NCBI RefSeq assembly: GCF_020379485.1
Contig: NC_063446.1
Location: 19,603,525 to 19,667,524, forward strand
Length of the DNA stretch: 64,000 nucleotides
Origin: Brassica napus
Lineage: Eukaryota > Streptophyta > Magnoliopsida > Brassicales > Brassicaceae
Direction: 5' to 3'
The notes under the pieces are model-generated. The model worked only from the letters and a program-made list of their open reading frames with translations, made no database searches and was not told the origin of the DNA. The position numbers and the translations under genes are program-made. Of this stretch, positions 1-9,917 are shown piece by piece; the first letter of the stretch is position 1, and each line of letters starts with the position of its first letter.

Positions 1-611
1 ATACCTCGATTCATGACTGCGGAAATCTTCTTGAACGGCTATGATCATAGAAGATCATTTCATGAACTTTAAGTTGGAGTTAACCTTTCTCTCTCCAAGA
101 TGATCTCTTGACCTTTTAGTTGGAGTTAGATCTTCTCTCCCCTTGCCTACAACCTTTTTATATGTGTTTCTCTTTAGATTTCTTGATGTGTCTTTGTAAT
201 GGTCCAAATAGCACTATATATAGGTGGGAGAGGGACCAAAAACTTTCTCACCAAGTCTTGATGACTTTCTTGGCCAGTTTCTTCTTTAATCTCAACCATC
301 CATCATGGTTGAGTAATGACAAGTGTTTAGTGTTCTAGAATCATTCATTTATACAACGAACATGTTCTCCCTTGATGCATTGAACTTACTTTCATATGCT
401 TTCCTACAATGACACATGTTTCATGAGTCACTAAGTGAGAAACCTTCTAGAATCAATTATTTGTCCATTACTTAATCATCAACATTAGAAACTAAACTCC
501 TTTAGTTACCATTTTATTGGTTACCAAGTATCATTAGGATTTAACAATCTCAATATAATTAAGTTTACCTAAAGATGAAACATTCTCTTCCTAATGAGAA
601 TATTTCTAACA
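1..611 (-). mobile_element. Partial copia-type LTR at window edge
   Basis: Read on the minus strand, this stretch begins at 611 with TGTTAGAA, the usual 5' end of Brassicaceae Ty1/copia LTRs. It has a TATA-like CTATATATAG near 212-222 (minus sense) followed by a leader-like region. It carries no long ORF. The other end lies outside the window, so I cannot tell a solo LTR from the 5' LTR of an element extending leftward. No target duplication can be checked. The call rests on LTR-like ends and composition only. Confidence 0.45.
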
Positions 612-1549
612 GGTCTGACGCCGATGGCTCCTAAGTTGTGAGGACAGAGAAGAAGACGCGGAGGATCATCACAGTAGTTGTGGGGAGACAACACGGTAGC
701 TGCGGAAAAGGAGATCCGTTGGTCGAACGGAGGCGCAGTCACGGTTTTTACAAATCTTGAAATCGGATAGATGAAGACGAATCAAGGGATCAATCGATTG
801 CCAAACAAGAATCGATCGATCCTGCATTTCAAAGCACGGTCACAACTTTTTGTCGGAGCAACTAGAGTTTACATTTTTTGTTTTATCAAAGCACATTTGG
901 GACCAGATTTTTAGGGCAATAAATATTGTTATATGTCAAAAACCCTAATAAAAACCAATCACTATTTGATTTGAGTTTTTTGTATTCTAATTCCACTTCG
1001 AGTTATGAATCAAAAAACTTAATTCAAAGATAGGGAAGATAGGAATTAGCTAGAAAGTCAGGATTTTTTTTTTTTTTTTTAGATCAATTTTTATAAGGAA
1101 ATTATGATTAAAAGTTGACAACATAATATTTGACCCCAAAAAAAAAAGTTGACCACATAATATATCAAAACACTTTAAATAAAATCTCAATACATGAATA
1201 TTAGTCGATGCTGTTCCTTCTCTCTCAAGTAAACCCGAAACAAAACAAAAAAAAACAGTACTCGATGTTAGGTGTGTTCATCATATATGCCAATCAGAAT
1301 GATCTCCTGCGACGAAACCGCTTTGCTCTGCGCATCCATAAATCATAACTACAATCCGAATTATTGCCAACGAGAATTGTGATTTGAAAAAGAGGATAAG
1401 ATAATGAAATCTACGTTGGAGATTGTCACTGAAGTGAAAAGTTTTATATAAAATGAATAACTTGCCAATGCGGCAGTACGTCGAGACATATTGCATAAGA
1501 TTGCTCTCTTTTTGTTAGAATGATGTAGTCATGTTGTATATGAGACCTG
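612..1549. other. Intergenic, nothing recognised
   Basis: Mixed sequence. The first 250 bases are GC-richer (GAAGAAGACGCGG-like) and could be a decayed retroelement leader. The rest is AT-rich with homopolymer tracts near 1065-1080. No coding region or RNA gene could be supported. Confidence 0.5.
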
Positions 1550-2044
1550 GTTTTGCAGAGCTTTCTATAGATTCACGATGCCTCCGCCTTAATCAATTGT
1601 AGCAACTGCGGTATCCGGCTGCAATAACAGACAGAGATGGTTATGTACTGTTGAGAAAAGAAAAAGGTAATGTACTGTTGTGATCGCTCCTTGAAAATAG
1701 GGAACAGAGATTTCGGATCAGTACGATTAAACAAACAACAGGCGAATACCTTTGTAGCCTCCACTAGGATTAGAAGCTTACGTTACTAAGCTCCACTAGG
1801 TTTTGCAGAGCTTTCTATAGATTCACGATGCCTCCGCCTTAATCAATTGTAGCAACTGCGGTATCCGGCTGCAATAACAGACAGAGATGGTTATGTACTG
1901 TTGAGAAAAGAAAAAGGTAATGTACTGTTGTGATCGCTCCTTGAAAATAGGGAACAGAGATTTCGGATCAGTACGATTAAACAAACAACAGGCGAATACC
2001 TTTGTAGCCTCCACTAGGATTAGAAGCTTACGTTACTAAGCTCG
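1550..2044. repeat. Perfect 250-bp tandem duplication
   Basis: Bases from 1550 to about 1794 recur at 1800 to about 2044 with an offset of exactly 250 bases and no mismatch seen. The unit holds a truncated 7SL-like sequence on the minus strand plus its 3' flank. Perfect identity implies a very recent duplication or conversion. An assembly artefact is possible. Confidence 0.9.
1661..1793 (-). pseudogene. 7SL-like RNA copy A1, truncated and promoterless
   Basis: Minus-strand copy of the same unit as 1911-2046. The 5' end (GAGCTTAGTAACGTAAGC, with the TAATCC and GTGGAGGC parts of the Alu-type domain) abuts the junction of the tandem duplication at about 1794, so the USE and TATA promoter elements are absent. 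The run of T (minus) at 1661-1665 is the expected Pol III stop. Compared with the longer copy at 9134-9442 the middle (S domain) is missing. It is very unlikely to be expressed from its own promoter. Confidence 0.5.
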
Positions 2045-2046
2045 GT
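1911..2046 (-). pseudogene. 7SL-like RNA copy A2, internally deleted, promoter present
   Basis: On the minus strand the transcript would start near 2045 with CCGAGCTTAGTAACG and run through the TAATCC and GTGGAGGC motifs of the SRP Alu domain to a T5 terminator at 1911-1915. It is about 136 nt, against about 308 nt for the copy at 9134-9442; about 170 nt of the middle, where the SRP54/SRP19-binding S domain should lie, is missing. Upstream are a TATA box (2069-2076) and a perfect USE (2102-2112), the arrangement of plant snRNA and 7SL genes. It may still be transcribed, giving a short Alu-domain RNA. The 7SL identity is from motif memory, not a search. Confidence 0.55.
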
Positions 2047-2068
2047 AATTAATCTGCTGGTTTCTCCT

Positions 2069-2076
2069 CTATATAA
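2069..2076 (-). promoter_or_regulatory. TATA box of 7SL-like copy A2
   Basis: Minus-strand TTATATAG lies about 31 bases upstream of the inferred transcript start near 2045 and 25 bases downstream of the USE. This matches the short USE-TATA spacing of Pol III-type plant small RNA promoters. Confidence 0.6.
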
Positions 2077-2101
2077 CAAGATATATTATTTATGATTCTT
2101 T

Positions 2102-2112
2102 CGATGTGGGAC
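2102..2112 (-). promoter_or_regulatory. Upstream sequence element (USE) of copy A2
   Basis: Minus-strand GTCCCACATCG is a perfect match to the plant USE consensus RTCCCACATCG that drives U-snRNA, U6, U3, MRP and 7SL genes. The same element occurs at 9743-9753. Confidence 0.75.
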
Positions 2113-3074
2113 ATAGATCGTTCGTTATATTTTTTTTTAAAAAAAAAATCGATTTCTGCACCTTATGTTATTTGAGGAGAAACCATCTGGCCTTCTCTTA
2201 TGTCATGTGATAAGGGATTTGTTTTGAAACTGTGTGTTGTTGAAGTGATTAGTAGTAAAAGGGGTAAAGATTGTTGGTTGATTCTACTTTTATCTGTAAC
2301 CCAGCATTGCAGTTATTCTGCTAGTAAGCTTGTATGAGTTTAGTAGTATATGTGTAGTGTGATCGAAGAGGCTATTTAGCAACTACTAAGAGTTATTTTG
2401 CAACTTTAAGTAGACTTGGTTTTGAATCTCGTAACAGGATTTTTAGTTCTCTCTTATGTGATTAGGGAACTGCTTTGAAACTGTGTGGCTGCCAACTAAC
2501 ATATATTCAGAAGTTGTGTCACATATTTGATAATTATTTATTTCTTAAAATGATGAGGTTTCGCTTTGTATTGTTTTTTTCTTGGTGTCATATTGAAGAC
2601 ACCAAGATCAGTCTTTATGTTAAGATTCTCAACGATCAACTTCGAGCAATATTCCTCCCCTTCTTTTCCCTTGATTCTCAACGATCAACTTCTGGTTTAA
2701 GCCTTCATCGAAGTTCTCTTTGACTTTTGACCGTTTATGAGACCGCTAATTCCCACACTGGAGAAAGAAAATGGAGAAGGTTTGGAAGCTTAAACCAAGA
2801 TAGACACAATGTAGTACAATATAAACCCTTTTTGGCAACATATTTTGTTTCTGCAGAAGATGGTTATCATCATATTGCTCTTCTTACGTAGCTTAAAATT
2901 TGATTCTCATTCAGTGAGAGCGTAAGATTTTAGATCTTGACCTAACATCAATGGACATTGACAAATCGCAACAAACAAGAGAGGTGGCTCTAGAGTCTAC
3001 ACTTCAGGCTTTGAAAGTAAGGCAAGGGTCCAAGAGAGTTTGAGTTATGGAAAGAAGTTAAAGACTAATAATAT
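2113..3074. other. Intergenic, nothing recognised
   Basis: Upstream flank of the 7SL-like copy A2. The first about 90 bases are homologous to 9754-9840, the matching flank of copy B. A short imperfect repeat (ATTCTCAACGATCAACTTC) occurs near 2625-2690. No gene is supported. Confidence 0.5.
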
Positions 3075-3175
3075 GTACCAACATGCTCAGTAGTTAAAGG
3101 CAATGAAGTACTGATTTCTGAACTTCAGTATTTGATGAGAGCTATGCAACAAGAGCAGTAGACACTTGATGGAAG
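3075..3175 (-). repeat. Dispersed repeat, left copy (interrupted)
   Basis: This stretch (GAAGTACTGATTTCTGAAC, TGATGAGAGCTATGCAA, GACACTTGATGGAAG) is the inverted counterpart of the repeat at 62560-62880. It continues at 8964-9010 after the hAT-type and LTR elements. Its function is unknown. Its value here is as a marker of the pre-insertion sequence. Confidence 0.7.
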
Positions 3176-3189
3176 CAGGGCCGTGCCTG

Positions 3190-3410
3190 ATTTTTTTTTG
3201 TGCAACAGAATAATTTTCATTAAAAAGGCTACTGAGGATAAGGTTTAAGGATACAATGGTGGAGCGTTGGGCTTTTGCGAGCCCGTCAGCTAGGCCATTC
3301 GCAGCCCGTGGAATGAAATTAAAACAACAGAAAGAGAAAGGCGAATCTGAAGAGAAAGCTAAAGAGTCGATATCCGACAGAATACCGAAGAGATCCATCG
3401 TCTATTTCCT
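3190..3410 (-). pseudogene. LINE ORF2 RNase H fragment inside the hAT-type element
   Basis: The minus-strand translation contains FIPRAANGLADGLAKAQ, the C-terminal signature (RxAN..AD.LA) of the RNase H domain found at the end of plant L1-type ORF2 proteins. A T-run at 3191-3199 (A tail on minus) marks the 3' end. It is severely 5'-truncated and non-functional. Confidence 0.6.
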
Positions 3411-3559
3411 CTGTGATATTGCTTGGTGGAGAATTAGTTGGCATTCGACTAATGCTCCTTAAACTTATTAGTCGGCACCTGATATTTGCCAGACTAGAAG
3501 CAAGAAAAAAAATTGCCCCTTAAACTTATTGTAAAATTAAATAGCATAAACAACATTAG

Positions 3560-3632
3560 TCGGCATTCTAACCCAGGACCGCCTGAGGGTTTGATTTAAA
3601 TATCAGCTACTTGCACCATCTCAGCTACATAA
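3560..3632 (-). repeat. tRNA-like (SINE-type) stretch
   Basis: On the minus strand GTAGCTGAGATGGTGCAAG resembles an A box. The GGTTAGAATGCC following CAGGCGGTCCTGG resembles a weak B box. It is probably a decayed tRNA-derived SINE head within the hAT-type element. Boundaries are not resolved. Confidence 0.35.
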
Positions 3633-3730
3633 TCTAATCAAAATTTGGCCCCAAAAATATTTTTATAGTGACCGGGCCCTGAAGCAAATGCTTGACGGGT
3701 TGTATCCAGGCCTGACCCTGGATGGAAGTG

Positions 3731-4028
3731 TGATAGAGAATAGAAGTATTTTGTTCTCTAACCGCCCAACCACCCTCTCTTGATCTCAAATCGAGATTCA
3801 AGCCAATACAATTCTTAAGCAAAGTAGGCATAAGCCAAAACTTCCATAATCCTCTATTAACTCTGGGTCCTCTTATATATACTAAGGCCCAGTAACATTT
3901 GATGTAAACGAATCTAACCGCCACTCTCAACAGCTGATGCCAGCTCATCCTCTTTGTGATTCTCGTATTTCTTCTCGGCACTCTTCCTATCTCTTCTCTT
4001 CCTTGTATATACGCACAAAGGCATATCA
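3731..4028 (-). repeat. 3' LTR of the chromovirus
   Basis: A 298-bp terminal repeat, TG...CA, 3' LTR in the minus-strand sense. It differs from the other LTR by four substitutions. The end of the pol reading frame (to 3914) lies inside this LTR. Confidence 0.95.
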
Positions 4029-7000
4029 ATACCCCCCTCGCAGAGCTTCATCTTGTCCTCAAGTGAAAATGAAGGAAACTGCTGTTTAAGTTCACCCACT
4101 CGCAACCATGAAGACTCATGATCCGGAAGATGCTTCCACTTTACTAACACCTCCAAATATCCATTCTCATCGTATCTCCTATCTAAAACTTCATCAGGTT
4201 CAATCAGTAAATCATCTGAACCTGAAAGCGTAGGAGGTAACGGAGTCACATCCACAGAAGCTCCAACCACTGGTTTTAGCTGAGAGATATGAAACACAGG
4301 GTGAATTTTTGAATTCTCAGGCAGCTCCAAGCGATACGCAACCTTGCCTATCCTTGCAATCACTAAAAAAGGTCCATAATATCTCGCTGCCAGCTTTTGA
4401 AATAATCTGCGACTCACTGACTGTTGCCTGTACGGTCGGAGCTTCAGATAAACTTTTTCTCCCACCTGAAACTCCAACTCTCTCCTGTGTTTATCCGCAT
4501 TACTCTTCATAATCGCTTGAGCACGCAATAGATTTTGTTTGATAGAAGACATCACCAACTCACGCTCCTTTAACATCGCATCCAACTAAAAGTTTTGTGT
4601 AGCGCCATCCTCATAAGCCAACAACGTAGGGGGATCACGGCCATATACCAGCTTGAATGGTGTACACTTCAGCGCTGTATGATACGATGTATTGTACCAC
4701 AACTCTGCCCATGCCAAATACTGCGACCAATTCTTTGGATGAGTAGAAGCGAAACAACGAAGATACGTCTCAACACACCGGTTCAACACTTCTGTCTGAC
4801 CATCTGTTTGAGGATGAAAGGCCGTGCTGAAACGCAATCTGGTGCCGGACAAACGAAAACACTCCTTCCAAAACTTGCTCAAAAAAATCTTGTACCTGTC
4901 CGAGATAATTGATTTCGGAAATCCATGTAATCTCACCACTTCTTTCACAAACTTCTGCGCAACATCCACCGCTGTAAAAGGGTGTTTCAAAGTTATGAAA
5001 TGGCCATACTTACTCAACCTATCCACCACCACCAAGATCACATTCACACCTTGTGAAACCGGTAATCCTTCTACAAAATCCATTGCAATGTCCTCCCAAA
5101 TGCGAACCGGTAACTCAATTGGTTGTAACAGCCCTGCTGGCGATAGCGTCGAATACTTGTGAGTTTGACACACAGCACAAGCCGCCACGTACTCTTGGAT
5201 TCGCTTTCTCATCTTCGGCCAATAAAACAACGCCTTTACTCTCTGTAATGTTCTCAAAACCCCCGCATGACCTCCCATCACCGTGTCATGACATTCTTGT
5301 AAGATCAATGGAATCTGTACTGAGGAGGTGGGGATCACCAGTTTCTGTTTGTAAAAAAGCCTCCCGTTGACCAAAGAGAACCCATGCTTAACCGTCTGAC
5401 CAGTTTGCAACTTATTCCTGATCACCTGAATCTCCTCATTCTCCTCAATTTCTCTATATAAATCCTGTAGCTGTAGCGTCACAGGAACAGTCATTGCTAG
5501 CAACAATAACCCTGCTTCACCCTCCACTGAATGATCTATCCTAGACAATCCATCCGCCACTTTGTTCTCACTGCCCACTTTGTATTCAATGTCAAACTCG
5601 TAACCCAAAATCCTTGTTAGCCAACGCTGATAGTCCAACGTGATTTCCCTCTGCTCCAACAGATACTTCAGACTCTGCTGATCAGTACGTACCACAAAAC
5701 GCCTTCCCAACAAGTAATGACGCCATTTCTGTATGGCCATCACTATTGCCATCAGTTCCCGCTCATAAATTGGTTTCTGTTGCTCCCTCGCCGTCAACCC
5801 ATGACTGAAGAAAGCTATAGGATGATTATTTTGCATCAAGACGGCACCTAACCCAAAACCAGAAGCATCTGACTCTACGACGAATAGTTGAGTGAAGTCT
5901 GGAAGAGCCAGCACGGGTGCTGTGATCATTGCAGTTTTCAACTTCTCAAACGCTTGTTGTGGTAGCACACCCCACTCAAACTGATCCTTCTTCAACAGCT
6001 CAGTCAAAGGTTTAGCAAGGCACCCATAATATATCACAAAACGTCTGTAATACCCTGTCAACCCTAAAAACCCTCGCAACTGTTTCACTAGCCTCGGTAT
6101 TGGCCAATTTTTAACCGCTGCTATCTTCTTCTCATCTGTCGAAACTCCATCTTTACTGATCACATGACCCAAGTATTCGACGCTATTTTGAGCAAATGAA
6201 CATTTTTTTCTATTAGCAAAGAGCTTATGTTTCGCAAACTCATCCAACACTCTGCTGACATGCTCAATATGCTCCTCCATATTCCTGCTGTAGATCAATA
6301 TATCATCGAAAAACACAAGAACAAATTTTCGCAAGAATGGGCGAAAAACATCATTCATCACTGCCTGGAAGGTTGCCGGGGCATTGGTGAGCCCAAACGG
6401 CATTACCAAGAACTCGAAATGACTGTCATGAGTTCTGAACGCTGTTTTAGCAATATCCTCCTCCCGCATTCGTATCTGATGATACCCGGACCTCAAATCA
6501 AGCTTCGTAAAGATAGTTGCGCCATGAAGTTCATCCAATAACTGATCTATGATCGGAATAGGGTACTTGTCCTGTATCGTAGCTTTGTTCAGAGCCCTAT
6601 AATCCACACAAAAGCGGTGTGAATTATCCTTTTTCTTCACCAGTAAAACCGAACTAGATAAAGGACTGTGGCTCGGCCTGATTAACCCTTCTACCAACAT
6701 CTCCTTTACCAATTTCTCCATCACTTCCTTATGAGCATGCGGGTATCGATACGGTCTCACAATGATCGGCTTCGTACCCTCCTTTAATACAATAGCATGC
6801 TCATTACCACGAACTGGAGGTAAGCCAGTTGGTTTTTGAAAAACCGCATCATATGTCAACAACATCTCCGCCATTTCCGGTGGAATTACTTCTTCTGCTC
6901 CCTTACCCTTCTCCAAATTCTTAAACTCGATATCACAACCTCCGTTTTGAATGAGTAACTCTGGTAACAATGTTTTGAGTGACACGTTAGGAGCATGTAA

Positions 7001-8617
7001 AGATGGATCTCCTGTCAATTTCACTTGCCTTCCCTGATGACAGAAAGACCACTCATTCTTCTCCCAATCTACCGTACAAACTCCCAAAGTACGTAGCCAC
7101 TGCACCCCCAAAATAACATCCACATTGCCAAGGTCCAAAACCACAAAGTCAGCCTGAAATGACATCGTTGGTAAGAACACCTGCACGTCTTGACAAATCC
7201 CCGAGCTGTGTACTGATAATCCTGTCCCTAACAACACTTCCCAGTTCGCATCATTCGTCGCCGTGAGCTTACACTGAGCCATTGTTGCTGGAGATATAAA
7301 ATTGTGAGTGGCTCCACTGTCTACCATCACCACCACTCTATTCTTATTAATCGTTCCTCGAACCTTTGTAGTCGTAGGTGAGGAATTACCTAAAAAAGAA
7401 TTTAAGGACAATTCCATCAACGTAGACTCTGAATGCTCTGATTCATCTTCCAACTCCACCAACGACTGATCCACTATCTCCATTTCAATTCCATTAATGA
7501 CCGTGAGCACTTGTAAGGAACGGTTTGGACACCAATGTTGACGTGACCACTTGTCATCACAAGTAAAACAGAGTCCCAACCTCTTCTTCTCTGCGATTTG
7601 ACTCTCTGTTAACTTCAACTGAGGTCGTTGCGCCTTCATACCACTGTTCTTATCAACCGGTGTCACTGTTGTAGCTGGTTTAAAAAAAGGTTGTCGCCAA
7701 TGTTGTTTTGATTCCAAAGATCTCTCACGACAAACCATTTTATAAACCGCGCTGTCCTCCATCTGATAAGCGGTAGCAATCATATCAGGAAGATCTACAG
7801 GCTTGCACATATTCACCACTTCCCGCATCTCCGGAGTTAAACCATTCATGAAAATCCCTTCTCGCTGTGTATCAGTCAACCCGCTTACCTGAGCTGAAAG
7901 ATCTTCAAACTTATGAATGTACTGAGCAATCTTCCCAGTTTGTTTCACCGCAAAGAATGGTTGGCTCGGATCACGCAACTTCTCTCTGCTGAACCTTGCT
8001 ATCACTCTGCTTTTGAAATCTTGCCAGCTCGTGAAGTTGCTTCTCTGAACTTCACTACTAAACCAACTCAACACATCACCTGCAAGACTCACAGATACAA
8101 TCTCCAACTTCTTCCTTTCATCATAACCTCCAATTCTAAAATATCTCTCAGCTAACGCAAACCAGCCATAAGCATCATCACCAGAGAACGAAGGCAGAGC
8201 CACACGTTTTAACAAACTATCTCTACTATCATTCCCTGTATTCCTCTCATGACCTTCCTCCATCCTAGAACTACGGCCAGGTTCCGAGATCAGATTGTTT
8301 ACCTGATAGTTGGGATGACGGTACGGTGGAGGACTCAGATCTGTAACTTCCACCGTTTTTGAATCCTTTTTCGCGATCAGCTCACACAATCTCTCGAAAT
8401 TAGAATCCATCTTCGCCTGCAAGTCGTCGTATCGCTCGATCGATTTCTTCTCCAGATCTTCGATCTTCGACATCGTCTTCTCTTCTGACGAACGAATCGC
8501 AGCTCGAAACTCACTGTTAGTCTCAAATTGCGCCGCCGTGTGATCGCGCAACGTCTTGGCCAGTGATTCTAGCGTAACCGGATCGTCGTCGCTCTGATTC
8601 CGTAACGCCTTCTTCAT
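3914..8617 (-). pseudogene. Chromoviral Gag-Pol polyprotein, interrupted by one in-frame stop
   Basis: From the ATG at 8617 an open frame of 1,343 codons runs to an in-frame amber codon at 4586-4588. The same frame continues without a shift for 223 codons to 3914. Order of domains (approximate residues): gag 135-300; a CCHC-like knuckle (CFTC...HWC) near 350; aspartic protease (VDSGAT) near 432; reverse transcriptase 620-800 with FFDD catalytic box near 770; RNase H (ESDASGFGLG) near 915; integrase zinc finger 1115-1160 (H..H..C..C) and catalytic core 1180-1300. After the stop come the integrase C-terminus and a chromodomain (about 4200-4060, with VLVKWKHLPDHESSW), which marks the chromovirus clade. 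Translation ends within the LTR. As read, protein made from this copy would lack the chromodomain. Confidence 0.93.
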
Positions 8618-8665
8618 CTCGTCGTCGCGATTGTCTTCTCCAGAACGCTCAAAGCCGCACCAATT

Positions 8666-8963
8666 TGATAGAGAATAGAAGTATTTTATTCTCTAACAGC
8701 CCAACCACCCTCTCTTGATCTCAAATCGAGATTCAAGCCAATACAATTCTTAAGCAAAGTAGGCCTAAGCCAAAACTTCCATAATCCTCTATTAACTCTG
8801 GGTCCTCTTATATATACTAAGGCCCAATAACATTTGATGTAAACGAATCTAACCGCCACTCTCAACAGCTGATGCCAGCTCATCCTCTTTGTGATTCTCG
8901 TATTTCTTCTCGGCACTCTTCCTATCTCTTCTCTTCCTTGTATATACGCACAAAGGCATATCA
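8666..8963 (-). repeat. 5' LTR of the chromovirus
   Basis: A 298-bp terminal repeat, 5' in the minus-strand sense, so it would hold the element's promoter. Minus-strand TATATATAAGAGG near 8818-8806 is a plausible TATA region. The target duplication AAGTG follows at 8964. Confidence 0.95.
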
Positions 8964-9133
8964 AAGTGATATCTTAATTGCGTTGATGAGAGCTATGCAA
9001 GAGCAATAGACAGTTACATTGCATAGTAAACTATTATCAATGTTAATAAACTAAAGCAGCCCACATGAAAGATATGTTTGTTTAAGAACCCAGAGTGATT
9101 TACGCAATGCATGAAAAAAACTCGTTGAGAAAA

Positions 9134-9442
9134 GAAAAAGGTAATGTTCAATTGTGATCGCTCCGTAAGATATAGGGCTGATCAAACCCCGACACAGGCT
9201 CATTCCCGTCGGCTAGAGCTGTGCAGCATTACTAATCCTTAGTCTCTAACAGTACAATGCCTCTGTTTCTACTTACAGCTCGGATTAAGGATAGGTATAA
9301 ACTCAACTCCCACGCGCAGTGTAAGAGAAATAGAGCCTCGGACCAGTACGCACCCCTTTCACCAACACGGTTAAACCAACAACAGTCTTATTACCTTTGA
9401 AAGCCTCCACTAGGATTACAAGCTTACGTTGCTAAGCTCGGG
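9134..9442 (-). ncRNA. 7SL (SRP RNA)-like copy B, full length, promoter disrupted
   Basis: On the minus strand the inferred RNA starts near 9442 (CCCGAGCTTAGCAACGTAAGC), continues through TTGTAATCC and AGTGGAGGC (SRP9/14-type Alu-domain motifs) and ends at a T5 terminator (9135-9139). The about 308-nt length suits a plant 7SL RNA. The middle can form long pairings expected of the S domain, for example around CCGACGGGAATGAGCCTGTGTCGG split near 9225-9200, but I could not fold it or confirm the SRP54-binding loop. The TATA box is at 9464-9471. The USE at 9743-9753 has been pushed about 270 bases away by a Stowaway MITE, so this copy is probably silenced. A diverged Pol III snRNA-class gene is the alternative. 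Confidence 0.55.
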
Positions 9443-9463
9443 AACTGATCTGCTGTTTTCTCC

Positions 9464-9471
9464 TCTATATA
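9464..9471 (-). promoter_or_regulatory. TATA box of 7SL-like copy B
   Basis: Minus-strand TTATATAG, in the same context as the TATA of copy A2 (TATATAGAGGAGAAA). It lies about 23-30 bases before the inferred start. Confidence 0.55.
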
Positions 9472-9480
9472 AAAAAGATA

Positions 9481-9722
9481 CTCCCTCCGTTTCATAATGT
9501 TTTAGAAGATTTTTGTTGTTTCAAAGTAGATGATGTTTTGATATTTTTATGTTATTTTTAATTTTATTGAAAACTGTGTAATCAATTAGATATTTTAGAT
9601 ATTTCTGTAATTGGTTGGATGATTTTTAAATTATATATTTTTAACCATTTTTTTAGAAAAAATTAAATTTCCTAATTTTGTGCACTAATAAATAACATCA
9701 ATATATTGTGAAACGGATGGAG
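9481..9722. mobile_element. Stowaway-like MITE inside a 7SL-like promoter
   Basis: The 242-bp element has terminal inverted repeats CTCCCTCCGTTTCA (9481) and its complement, TGAAACGGATGGAG (ending 9722). It is flanked by the TA dinucleotide duplication (9479-9480, 9723-9724) typical of Tc1/mariner-derived Stowaway MITEs. The homologous flank of copy A2 near 2080-2095 (AGATATATTATT) shows the empty site. It has no coding capacity. Confidence 0.9.
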
Positions 9723-9742
9723 TATATTATTAATGTTTTTTA

Positions 9743-9753
9743 CGATGTGGGAC
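9743..9753 (-). promoter_or_regulatory. USE of copy B, displaced
   Basis: Minus-strand GTCCCACATCG, a perfect USE. The MITE separates it from its TATA box. Without the MITE and the duplicated TA the gap would be about 27 bases, close to the 25 bases in copy A2. Confidence 0.7.
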
Positions 9754-9870
9754 ATAGATCGTTGGTTCTCTCTTTTTTTTAAATAGATCGATTTCTGCTC
9801 CTTATGTTATTTGAGACTAACCAGCTGGCCTTTCTAATTAAAGGGTTTCGTTCAGACAATTAACTTATAC

Positions 9871-9917
9871 ATTACCTTTAAAGCTTCCATATTAGAAGCT
9901 CATAGTATCAAGCTCAC
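9871..9917 (-). pseudogene. 7SL-like fragment C, decayed
   Basis: Minus-strand GAGCTTGATACTATGAGC, then CTTCTAAT, then GGAAGCTTTAAAGGTAAT follow the order of the 5' domain of copies A and B with substitutions and small gaps. It is a short relic, about 50 bases. Confidence 0.4.

Larger units (their letters stand above)
3176..3720. mobile_element. Non-autonomous hAT-type element
   Basis: The ends are imperfect inverted repeats of the hAT type: CAGGGCCGTGCCTG at 3176, and on the other strand CAGGGTCAGGCCTGG reading in from 3720. A perfect 8-bp target duplication GATGGAAG flanks it (3168-3175 and 3721-3728). The 545-bp interior has no transposase. It contains a LINE 3'-end fragment (about 3190-3410) and a tRNA-like stretch (about 3560-3630, minus). 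Mobilisation would need a transposase in trans. Confidence 0.85.
3731..8963 (-). mobile_element. Young Ty3/gypsy chromovirus, complete with LTRs
   Basis: A full-length LTR retrotransposon of 5,233 bp on the minus strand. Two 298-bp LTRs (3731-4028 and 8666-8963) start TG and end CA. A perfect 5-bp target duplication AAGTG lies at 3726-3730 and 8964-8968. Next to the 5' LTR (minus sense) is TTGGTGCGGCTTTGAGC at about 8665-8649, a primer-binding-site-like stretch beginning TGG. Next to the 3' LTR is a purine tract, GAGGGGGGTAT, at about 4039-4029. The interior encodes Gag-Pol with a chromodomain. I counted four LTR differences in 298 bases (about 1.3%), so the insertion is recent. It landed three bases inside the duplicated target site of the hAT-type element, so it came second. 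Confidence 0.95.

Noticed and set aside
1573..2014. Duplicated 63-codon minus-strand ORFs
   Set aside because: They come from the tandem 250-bp repeat of a 7SL-like sequence; no protein features.
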